12,422 bases of DNA from Smittium culicis (Eukaryota; Kickxellomycota; Harpellomycetes; Harpellales; Legeriomycetaceae). The first letter of the stretch is position 1; every line of letters starts with the position of its first letter. The notes under the pieces were generated by a model. The model was not told the origin of the DNA. It did not search any database and saw only the letters and a program-made list of their open reading frames with translations. Positions 1 through 8,551 of the stretch are shown here, piece after piece. The DNA is taken from the NCBI GenBank assembly GCA_001970855.1, contig LSSN01000816.1, forward strand, positions 1,566-13,987. Direction: 5' to 3'. Position numbers and translations under genes: made by a program.

Positions 1-16
1 AAAAAAAAAAAAAAAA
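1..16 (+). repeat. A16 run at the window edge
   Basis: The window opens with sixteen consecutive A residues followed by GACA. A run this long at an edge could be the poly(A) tail of a plus-strand retroelement or processed copy lying to the left, but nothing of such an element is visible. It may equally be ordinary homopolymer in very AT-rich DNA. Confidence 0.4.
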
Positions 17-370
17 GACACTAATTTTTATGCAAATGTAGTACAGATCAGCTATTCGCCTATTTCAAATATAGACGATCTGCATAAAAGTACAGAATAA
101 TGTGCTAAGCCCTAAAAAAAAAGATAATCAGTTTTATTTATGCTGAATCAATTAGATATAAATCATTCGCATATAAAAAATAATAAGCGCAAATAAAACG
201 TGATTTATTTATCGACTAATTACTTCCTTATAGTATATACGAATTAATAATCACGTGCATTTGCCGAATCAAATAAAAATTAAAGTACATTCATTAATTA
301 AATTTCTCAATTAAATTAGTATACAAAAAATATATTAAAAAAATTAATCAATCAGATCATTCAAGATCTG

Positions 371-578
371 CGGCATTAAATATATTGTTTGTATATAAGC
401 AAATAAACGCACTAATGATTCGATTTCATTTACTAATTGAATTAACTGTATTATAATTTAAATTATACAATAAAAAAAAATCGGCATTTTAAAATATATG
501 CATCCCAGTAAATAAAAAAATGAGCGGCATTTTAAATAAATATAAAAAAAATAAAAACAATAAGGCATTTAAATAAAT
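371..578 (+). repeat. short dispersed GGCATT(T)TAAA repeats
   Basis: CGGCATTTTAAA occurs exactly at 482-493 and 525-536. A shorter form, CGGCATTAAATA, lies at 371-382 and GGCATTTAAATAAAT at 564-578. The last three copies are about 40 bases apart. GGC trinucleotides are rare in this AT-rich background, so the recurrence looks like a degenerate tandem or motif array. Function is unknown. Confidence 0.45.
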
Positions 579-1223
579 CATGCATACAGTAAAAAAAAAG
601 TGTATACAATAGTAAAAATAATTTTTTGACATATATTAGCGAATAGCGTATATTATCAATGTTTATAGCACTAATAAAAAATATAGCACTATAAATTTTA
701 AATATCCAATCAGTAAATTATAAAAAAAGTTATAAAGTTATACATTACCTATACTATATTGAGTTGAATGGATGGATTTTTAGTAGTTATTAGTGAATCA
801 CAACCTAATAAAAAAATTAATAGGCGTGGTAATAAAGGTATGGTTAATGTATATGCCGTTTTATTTACATGTGATTAATAACGGTATTTTTAAATGGCCT
901 ATTGAATATTTAAAGGTATTAATAAATGGCCATGCTAGCAAATAACAGTACAAGAGGCTATTTTAATTAATTTTTTGTTTATGATTACTAGTAAAATACC
1001 AAGCGTATGTATTATTATATAGTAGTTAAATCATTTTATATAGTATAAAATAACGCATACACTATAATATATAATAATTTATAGCAAAAAAATAGTGCAA
1101 AAAAAAGTATAAATAGAGATAGATATGGTATACTTATAAGGAACTATTGAACTGCAAATAATTTTATTAATTATATGCAAAATATTAATATCGCTTATTA
1201 AAATAAGATTATTAGATTATTAG

Positions 1224-1273
1224 ACTAATAGAACATTAAACTAATAGAAATTAAGATAATTAAGACTATTAGT
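1224..1273 (+). repeat. ACTAATAG direct and inverted repeats
   Basis: ACTAATAGAA occurs at 1224-1233 and again at 1240-1249, sixteen bases apart. The inverted form CTATTAGT is at 1266-1273. The cluster sits about 60 bases before the protein-like island that starts at 1335, so it could be a leftover terminal or promoter region. It could also be chance in A/T-rich sequence. Confidence 0.3.
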
Positions 1274-1334
1274 ATAAATTTAGAAAGCTACCTATACCAA
1301 GTAATAAGAGCTACAACCTAAAATAATTTTAACC

Positions 1335-1964
1335 ATGAAGAATGGTTCCGTATCATTTCCCAAAAGTTGGTACTGGGTGGTTCAGCCTGCTTGTTATGTT
1401 CTTGAACAATACGAGAAGTTTAGACATCCTCTTATGTGTAGCAACTTTTATTGCAATGCTGAGGCAAGTTCATAAAGGATTCCAATCGAACCCAGTTGAA
1501 CCAGAAGGCATGATTTCGCTGTAGTGGCTGCAAGGAGCGCTACTCGGTGAAGGAATTTTATTGTAGACGTGCTTAAGGGATCGCAGGAGAATCCCCCACA
1601 CGAGATTACTGCGAAAGATTTGCTTATGGTTAGATCTAACCATATAAATACCCTCATTTCTAAGAAGAGAGCTTTGCTTGTTAGACAAGTAGCCGAAGGC
1701 GTACCCCAAAGCGATAGGGTGGTCGTCGATAAGAAAGAAGTCAGTGACTCTGTTGACTCTGGCTCGCAATACATTAAGGAGTATTGCTACCACGCCAATA
1801 TTGCTTCAAACGACAGCATCCACCATGTCAACCATGATATGCCTGTTGAATCCAATGTTGAAGTGCTGGACGATGAAACTATCAATGATATGAGCCTTGA
1901 TGACGATCATGGTAATGTCATCAATAGCGTTGATTATGTTGAAACTATACAAGCGATATTTTAA
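1335..1964 (+). pseudogene. decayed gene with Cys-rich, possibly zinc-binding N-terminal part; possible transposase relic
   Basis: This stretch is clearly GC-richer than its surroundings and reads as protein. Frame A starts with ATG at 1335 and runs 46 codons, including HPLMCSNFYCNAEASS, to TAA at 1473-1475. The same frame meets TGA at 1497-1499 and 1548-1550, then stays open to the TAA ending at 1964. The later part carries ENPPHEITAKDLL and an acidic tail rich in D, E, N and V. Between the stops, other frames look more protein-like: GFQSNPVEPE at about 1477-1506, then FRCSGCKERYSVKEFYC at 1514-1564. Reading A, then +1, then +2, then A again gives paired cysteines (C-x4-C, later C-x2-C, then C). 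Such spacing recalls the zinc-binding N-terminal domains of fungal transposases (DUF6729-like or ISXO2/Merlin-like), but this is only a weak resemblance. Alternatives are a gene with very short introns or an assembly with indels. The product is not recognised with confidence. Confidence 0.45.
1569..1964 (+). CDS. open C-terminal block of the broken gene, 131 codons, acidic tail
   Basis: This is the longest uninterrupted block of the 1335-1964 island. The open frame follows the TGA at 1548-1550 and has no ATG at its left end (the first in-frame ATG is at 1626), so it is unlikely to be a complete gene. The first 60 residues are basic and mixed, with RSNHINTL and SKKRALLVRQ. The last 60 are acidic, with several D and E clusters and repeated asparagine and serine. 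I see no signal peptide, no membrane segment and no known catalytic motif. I interpret it as the downstream part of a decayed protein rather than an independent gene. Confidence 0.35.
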   Translation: MLKGSQENPPHEITAKDLLMVRSNHINTLISKKRALLVRQVAEGVPQSDRVVVDKKEVSDSVDSGSQYIKEYCYHANIASNDSIHHVNHDMPVESNVEVLDDETINDMSLDDDHGNVINSVDYVETIQAIF

Positions 1965-4900
1965 ATTATTAATGATTTCATATATAAAATGGGTTAATTT
2001 ATATTGAATATTATACTTGAATGAAACTAGAAAGGTATTTAGTAGTAAATTAAAATCACCTTAGGTGTGATAGATTTTTCATTCAAATTTCCATTTGCGG
2101 GTAAATTAGTGATAGAAGTATTTTTTTTAATAGCGGCAATCGATGATGGAAAATATTGTATATACAGTTTGTAGTGGTGAGGAATGAATTCCATTGACTA
2201 TTTTTGATAAAATTCGTGTATAAATTATGCTTGTACTAATTTTAACACCATTCTGTAAGAAAGATTTCAATAATGCGCGACAAATTAAAATTTAATTGTA
2301 TTCTTATATTTATAATTTTTTTATTATATCTGAGCCATTCATACTTGAAAGTTTTTCAGGTGACTTGAATAAGATATCAAATTACTTCTTTTTCTATTTC
2401 AGCCCAAAATATTAGATTTTTTGCTTATAATAGTGATAAATCACTTATTTATTCTCGAAAAAAAAACAAATGTAATATTTATATAGTTTCTTGAATTAGG
2501 TTTACAGAAAATCTTTCTATAAATAACAGTAGATCAATACCAGATCTGATACATAACAAACCCCTGAATAATAACTGTGATAAAATTACTTTATTATTTT
2601 CCAGCGTAAAAAGATAACTGTTACTACTTCTAGATGACGATCTAAATTTCTTAATCTAGTAAAAATTGTATACAATATGATTTTATTATATTCATAAAGA
2701 CTTGATAAATAATAGAGATTACGAGCTATCCATTTTTATTGGTACTAAATTGATAGCTACAAATATGATAAAACGTATTCTAAAACAAATTCTATATCTT
2801 TTGATACAATATACAATTTTATTATGAGCTAAGATCTCTATTATGTTATAATTTTATGCCATATTTAAATTCCTGTATATACAGTATTAGAATTTAATAT
2901 ATTATAATTCACATATTGCTTAATAATTTATAACATATTCTCAATAAAATTTACTTTAAAAAGTCTATCATCTTACTGTTTCACGATTCCATTGATTACA
3001 TGATAAATGCAAATAAGACTGAATTTATGATGTATCTATGAATAATCAATTCACATTATATTATAGTTCTAATTATAAATATTTGATAAACCTGAAATTA
3101 TCATTAATATATTTTTAGAAATAATTTAATTTTGTAACAGGTATATTTACTAATTTATATTTGGTGTGTATCACGCTACCTAGATATTATCACTGAGATC
3201 TTTTTTTCATTTCTTTATTATTTACTATTTGTCTAAATATAGTTTCATTTTTTAGCTTTGATTATAGTTTAGATAGTTTTTATATCTAATGATATAATAG
3301 ATTGTTTAATATCCCATGTAAGTTATGATAATCATAGGAATTTTTTTATTTTTATACTTTTGGGAAAAGCTTACTCACTATTTTTAATTTATTTAATATC
3401 TTACTAAAATTTTTTTTATGGTTATAAAATGATAATAAATTCATCGCTATGAAAAAAAAAATTATAATAGTATCATCGATTTTTGCTAATAATTATTATC
3501 CTTCAGGCGATTATATTTTCTTGTCGCAGAATTTCAAAGATATATTATATAAACATAGAAAATTCTGGTTAGATATTATAATATATTTTATCTAAGATTT
3601 TAAAACATAATAAAAAATATTGTGAAAATTCTTATTAGATAGTTAAAATAGCTTTAGTTATTGCATCCTGTTATATCATTTTTTCGTTAAATTTGAGTAA
3701 TAATAAAATTATAGAATAACATATCGAATTGTATATTAAATTTACCATAATATTATTTAAATATTTTGAATTATAGCAGTTATTAAAAATTATAATTCAT
3801 AAGTTTGTAAATTATTTAAATGTATTATTTTTGAATAATTCCAATCTATTATTTAATTCCATGCTCAAATATTGTTAAGCTATCCAAGGTATATCTATAG
3901 AAAAACTAATTTATTTATTATTTTAACAAACTAATAACTTAAATAACTGCAAGTATAAAAAAATAAATAATATAATTAGACTCTGTATTTGGAGTTATTC
4001 TGACATTATGATAATTTAATATGTTAATTTTGCTTTACATATATAATTAAGTTTATATTATAATAATTCTTATAGGCAATAAAGTATTGAATAATCAGGT
4101 ATGAGACTTTAAAATATAATCTTATGTTTAAATGTTCGATAATATTACGATTCAGATGTTACCTGAATTATTTAAATTTAAGCTTTAACCCTAACCCCAA
4201 ATACTATTTTACTTTATTTTTAATACTTTTATAATTATTTAATTATTGTAAATTATATTATATTTATCAATGATCAATTATTACACTTATAATATGATAT
4301 TCAGCTACTAATATTTTATGTTATTATTGTAATATGTAAGGGTAATAATCTATGAATGATAATTTACTTAATTATAATTTATTTATTATAATTTAGTTAG
4401 CAAATATAATTAGTATATATCAAATATTATTACTAACATAATTTTTAATTATAAATTTACCCTATATATTTATTGTTAATTTTTGTATATTTTATAATTG
4501 AATAATCTATGTGTGAATCGTAAATTAAAATGACTATCTAATCAGTATATCTGTCATATATAAGTCTCATCTCTGTGATAATAAAATATTAATAGAATAC
4601 TTTATAATTTGTATATTGCGAATCATTTTTTACCAATAATTTATTACATTTTGGTAATTATGTACTAAGATTATATCGATATATATCAGAAAAATTTTGT
4701 TAATAATATATAATTTTTTATATTTTGAAAAAATACTATATTTGCACGCCATATTGTAATGAAATTAAGGGGTAAATTTGATAATTTTAAGTTATAAAAA
4801 TAAATGTCGTGTATTATTTCATATTTAAAAATGTAAATGGACAATTTCCATATTAAGAACCAATTTCTAGGGGTATTCTTAAATTTTTTTTTACGATATC

Positions 4901-5279
4901 TTAATAAAATAGAACATGGTCTAAAATTAATCTTAACATATGTGGGGTATCTAAATAATTAGTAATCAAATTATTATTACAAGCTGCTATTAAAATTCTA
5001 GAACAAATTTTCAAAAAGTTTATATCAATTAAAAAAAAAAATTGTATGCATACTATAAAAAAAATAAAAATTCATTTAATTCAGGGGTAAAGCTATTAGT
5101 ACAATAAATATTTTTTTAATGACTATTTTTATAGCTAGCACTAATTAATATTGACATAAATAATTAGCAATAAAATTAAAACCCATCATTTAAAACATTA
5201 ATATAAATAGGTAGCATTTTTATATAAATAATTAACATTATAATATTGTCAACTAAATTATATACACATCAATCAATAA
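1965..5279. other. AT-rich gene desert
   Basis: About 3.3 kb of very AT-rich DNA with no reading frame of useful length on either strand and no RNA gene that I can recognise. It contains long A or T tracts, a two-unit telomere-like motif at 4185-4198, and GGGGTA motifs in its last 500 bases. It may be intergenic heterochromatin or fully decayed repeats. Confidence 0.7.
4185..4198 (+). repeat. short interstitial telomere-like motif
   Basis: TTAACCCTAACCCC contains two consecutive units of the complement of TTAGGG, the telomere repeat of most filamentous and early-diverging fungi. It stands out in a region almost free of C runs. Two units are too few to claim a fusion or healed end, so this is only a note of sequence likeness. 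Confidence 0.3.
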
Positions 5280-5313
5280 ATCCTCGGCGAAGAAGTCCCA
5301 ACTACGAGGGGTA
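4769..5313 (+). repeat. five GGGGTA motifs in AT-rich DNA
   Basis: GGGGTA is found at 4769-4774, 4870-4875, 4944-4949, 5084-5089 and 5308-5313, all on the plus strand, spaced 74 to 224 bases apart. Runs of four G are otherwise rare in the window. The last copy lies inside the 5280-5519 reading frame. They could be protein-binding sites or remnants of one decayed repeat. Confidence 0.3.
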
Positions 5314-5519
5314 TAAAAGGGTTAACTAAGAGGTGCTTGACTTATCATGAATTAGAGAGAGAGAGAGTAGAAGGATTTAACTGGGGTAGCGCAAGCTACC
5401 TGTATAGGCCACTTTCCTCTACTTTAACCCAGGATGATATCTTGACATCCATGTTAAAATTAGTGGAGCTCGTTTGTGGAATGCTAAAGTTAAAATGGAG
5501 TCGCCTGCTTGTTGAATAA
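5280..5519 (+). pseudogene. protein-like fragment of about 80 codons, weak plant-mobile-domain-like motif
   Basis: The frame is open from just after TAA at 5277-5279 to TAA at 5517-5519. There is no ATG near its left end; the first in-frame ATG is at 5451. Composition is clearly different from the surrounding AT-rich DNA and the translation looks like real protein. It has a basic start (GIKGLTKRCLTYHE), a charged ELERERVEG, then FNWGSASYLYRPLSSTL, then a hydrophobic stretch (MLKLVELVCGMLKLKW). The NWGSA...YLYRPL segment recalls the WG-A...LYR-L core of plant mobile domain (aminotransferase-like) transposon proteins, with about three residues missing. This is a visual resemblance only. I read it as an internal fragment of a decayed transposon gene or an exon. 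A GA microsatellite at 5354-5367 lies within it. Confidence 0.35.
5354..5367 (+). repeat. (AG)7 microsatellite
   Basis: Seven AG dinucleotides lie inside the 5280-5519 frame, where they encode part of the alternating E and R residues. Slippage here would shift the frame and could be one way the fragment decayed. Confidence 0.6.
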
Positions 5520-7156
5520 GACACTTGAAATGATAACATGAAGCATATTAGTGATGATGCTTTGCCTCTATAAATCTGAGTTTAGCAATGGTGTTCCTTA
5601 TGGTAATTCTTATTGATTCATTGTCTAAGAATTATGTTGATGGTATTTTTAACTATTTATTTACCTATTTACATATTAATTTAATTTTATATTTACTATT
5701 ATAATTGATATTAATAAAATAAATTAAACGCTATTTTTTAATTATATAATTTATTTACACATATCCTTATTTTATATATATTTATAGGATGATAATTAAG
5801 GTAAAGCACTTCAAAGTTAATTTATAAATATGATATATTGTAATTAATTTTTATATTTATTAATTTATAGGATAATGCTTAGGGGAATTTATTTATATAA
5901 ATTATCAAGAACAATTAAAAGGTAAATTTAAACTAATATTTGAAAGTATATATATTAAATTATCATATAATTTACTTACATATAAATATATAAATTAATT
6001 AATTTATAGGAGAATTACCAGAATAATTTATAGGAATATTTAAAGGTATATCAATATAATTAAGAGGTTATTTAATAGGTTAATTTATATAATTATTTAT
6101 AAAAATTTATGTTAATAAATAAAATATCAAACTTAATAATTTTATTTACAATTAATTTATATATAGGATAATTTACTAAATAATTGTTTTAAATGCTTAT
6201 AAAATTTCAGGTAATTTATTTATTTATAGGTTAAGTTTATTAATTTATAGGTTAATTTATATATAGGTTAAGCTATTAATTTATTTATATAAAGTAGTTT
6301 ATTTATCAGTATATTTAACTAAATTTAGTTTATTATTATGAATTTTTTTTTAAATTACTTATTTTATATTATTTTTTAATTGTATATTATTTTTATAAAT
6401 AAATAAAATGTAAAACTTATAATAATCTTAAATTTATTAATTGATACATTATAATATTTATGCTCTTAAAAGTTTATATTTATATATTAATAATTTTATT
6501 TTTAATCCATTATTATGTGTGGCGGAATCATAACAAGTACATATTAACTTATGTATTATCTGAATAATGTATTTATATTTTATGAGTAAAATAAATTAAA
6601 TAAGAAAAATTTACTTGTGTTTTTCATTTGAATATATAATATCAAATATTTAACACTTTATTTATGCTAACATTTTCAAAAAAATTTAACGATTTTATCT
6701 GTTATTGTTTAGTTATATATTATTAAATTGTTTACATCATTTTTTGGATGAATCCGTTTATTATTTACTACTATTTCGTTTGTGCATGCACTATTATTTT
6801 TTAAAAAAAATTGCAGAAAACTTCTATTGGAATGTTAAAATGAGTATATTTTGAGCAGTTTTTTGAAATGAATTTTTAAATTTTTTTTTTTATTCTTGTA
6901 AAATGCACAAGTTTTTTGCGCTATACTACAGCTCGTTTAGAGGCTTTATTAGTGTATTTTTGGACGATTTATTGATATCGAGTAATTTTTTCTTAGCGAT
7001 TGATTTGAAAATTTGATATCACTTTTATATGGACTATTCGCAATAGAGATTAAAATTATGGAAAAAAATATTAATTATTAAGCATGATAGTTTGAAATGA
7101 TATATTATAGTATACCATGTCGAATAGTATATATAACAAGTCTAAGTATAAATTTG
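5520..7156. other. AT-rich non-coding region
   Basis: About 1.6 kb with no supported gene. The first 120 bases (to about 5640) keep a slightly higher GC content with short open runs such as MKHISDDALPL at 5539-5571 and may continue the decayed island before it. From about 5780 to 6270 the sequence is dominated by TTTATAGG-type repeats. The rest is A/T tracts. Confidence 0.65.
5781..6268 (+). repeat. dispersed AATTTATAGG repeat array
   Basis: TTTATAGG occurs at 5781-5788, 5864-5871, 6003-6010, 6027-6034, 6223-6230 and 6244-6251. TATATAGG variants lie near 6160-6167 and 6260-6267. Most copies are preceded by AA or TA and several are followed by TTAA or ATAA. Spacing is irregular, so this is a degenerate, partly clustered repeat and not a simple tandem array. 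It may be a decayed minisatellite. Confidence 0.45.
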
Positions 7157-7214
7157 TACTGACAGTTAGCTCGGTAGTCTGTATACCCTATTGTCGTGCG
7201 CCGCGGCACTTCTC

Positions 7215-7234
7215 ATTGCGGTCCTTTCCGCAAT
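7215..7234 (+). other. perfect 7-bp hairpin
   Basis: ATTGCGG pairs with CCGCAAT across the loop TCCTTT. It is strongly GC-containing against an AT-rich background and is the first of two clear stems in the 7157-7306 island. Confidence 0.7.
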
Positions 7235-7256
7235 AGCAGCTCTTTGCTTTAGATAG

Positions 7257-7283
7257 CCAGCGTAACTCATCTCGTTACGCTGG
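7257..7283 (+). other. perfect 10-bp hairpin
   Basis: CCAGCGTAAC pairs perfectly with GTTACGCTGG across the loop TCATCTC. Thirteen bases later comes T10. It is the strongest mixed-base inverted repeat I found in the window. Confidence 0.75.
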
Positions 7284-7399
7284 GAATTGAATTGTGTTTT
7301 TTTTTTATATTATATTTATCTTTAAAAGTTTATTGAAATTAATTAATATATTGCGAAAGATTATAAAATGTATTCTATAAAATCCAAGTTATTATCAAG

Positions 7400-7504
7400 A
7401 TGGTTCTAAGGAAACCCGGCCTCTCGATTCTTAATCTTCAGATTCGAACTTTTATATCTCGATCGTGGTGTTATTCTTCGACATCGATTATTACTAGAGT
7501 TTGA
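7400..7504 (+). CDS. possible small ORF of 34 codons, unknown
   Basis: An ATG at 7400 opens 34 codons ending in TGA. The product would be basic and Ser/Ile-rich (MVLRKPGLSILNLQIRTF at the start) with one Trp-Cys pair. Local base composition (about 7400-7510) is richer in G and C than the flanks, which is the main reason to mention it. The frame is short, has no recognisable domain, and may be part of a decayed gene or chance. The same interval has repeated TCGA/CGAC motifs that also occur near 7592-7606 and 7730. Confidence 0.15.
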   Translation: MVLRKPGLSILNLQIRTFISRSWCYSSTSIITRV

Positions 7505-7510
7505 TGATCC

Positions 7511-8551
7511 CTATTAGCTAATTTTATGTAAAAAGATTATATAAAATATTCAAAAGATTAAAATAAAATTTATTTTATTTTAGTTCTAAGATTCGACATT
7601 GTCGACACTAGCCTCATAATAATAATTAATGCCCTATTAAAGATATTATAATCACTATACAACATAATGATAATTAATATTAACTACAAGATTTAATCAT
7701 CGATTATTCACAAACAATATTATTTAATTGTCGACGAAATATTTATCACAATAAGAATAATGAAAGTTGTATGCTTATACTATAATATGAGTCATCCATT
7801 AATAATAAAATCACTGAAAATCCACTTTCAGAATTCTTTTATAATAATACAAGGTATATAGGATAAATATAATTAAATACAAAATAAAATTTATTTATTA
7901 TATTCTGGTGTAACATGTATATTATAATTTAGATTCATTATAAAAAATTAAATAAGTAAAGTCGTTGTTATTATTAAATTATATCCATTAGTGGTTAATA
8001 TTATCTATATTGCTAATATAATTACATTTATTCAAATAAACTTTTAATGATATGATTTAATTTAAAAGTTGCAGTATAACCATCCGAAAATTAAACTCTG
8101 TGTATAATTAATAATTTATTATCATATAAAATAAAAAAGCATTGTAAATTATTAAAAAATAGTACAATATAATAGATTTAGTTTTAAACAATAAACATCA
8201 GTGATTTGCATTATAATGAATGTATTAAATTGGTACTTCCTGTTTAGTAACAACGAATTATGATTCAATTAATAAATAATTGATTGATTAAAATTAATCA
8301 ATTAAAAATATTTACAGTAAATTTAATAATAAGAAAGCCACATATCTATGATTGTTTAAAATTAATATAAGTGATGTATAGTATAATGATACAATTAAAA
8401 AATAATGATAATAAAGTAGAATAATTTAGAAGATTTATATCGATTACAAAAAATAATCAATAAGTATAATTTATACTATTTTAGAAAAAATACATAAAAG
8501 GCGCTGATTTTGTGATATTATATAACTATTAAAATTTAACTTAATTTTAAA
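7511..8551. other. AT-rich non-coding region upstream of the ORF1-like gene
   Basis: About 1 kb without a supported gene. It includes a ten-base A/T-only hairpin (7559-7568 with 7573-7582) and an eight-base A/T-only hairpin (8283-8290 with 8295-8302). Both are of the kind expected by chance at this composition. The promoter of the 8552 gene must lie at its right end, but no specific element can be defended. Confidence 0.6.

Larger units (their letters stand above)
17..1330. other. AT-rich non-coding region
   Basis: About 1.3 kb of A/T-dominated sequence with frequent A runs on the plus strand and stops in all six frames. I see no protein-like reading frame and no RNA gene. The only structure is the short GGCATTTTAAA repeat family (371-578), an ACTAATAG repeat cluster (1224-1273) and a small CAGATC/GATCTG hairpin at 353-370 with a six-base loop. 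Confidence 0.7.
7157..7306 (+). ncRNA. GC-rich hairpin island ending in T10; candidate structured RNA
   Basis: This block of about 150 bases is the most GC-rich non-coding stretch in the window. It contains two perfect hairpins: ATTGCGG/CCGCAAT at 7215-7221 and 7228-7234 with a six-base loop, and CCAGCGTAAC/GTTACGCTGG at 7257-7266 and 7274-7283 with a seven-base loop. A weaker GTGC/GCAC stem is at 7196-7199 and 7206-7209. Ten T residues follow at 7297-7306, which would act as an RNA polymerase III stop on the plus strand. TAGCTCGGTAGTC at 7167-7179 loosely resembles a tRNA A box, but no proper D stem or B box is present. It may be a Pol III transcript, a SINE-like element, or a mobile GC cluster. 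No known RNA family is recognised. Confidence 0.35.

Noticed and set aside
1448..1793. Two minus-strand frames of about 107 codons opposite the 1335-1964 island
   Set aside because: They have no recognisable motifs and are antisense to the more protein-like plus-strand frames.
5781..6268. CRISPR array
   Set aside because: Repeat units are only eight to fourteen bases, spacing is irregular, spacers are not uniform, and the DNA is eukaryotic.
7160..7300. tRNA gene at the A-box-like TAGCTCGGTAGTC
   Set aside because: No D stem, no anticodon arm and no acceptable B box at the right spacing; the strong hairpins do not form a cloverleaf.
1..8551. Mitochondrial origin, because of the extreme A/T content and the GC-rich hairpin cluster
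   Set aside because: An APE-endonuclease LINE is a nuclear element and no mitochondrial gene, rRNA or tRNA is visible.
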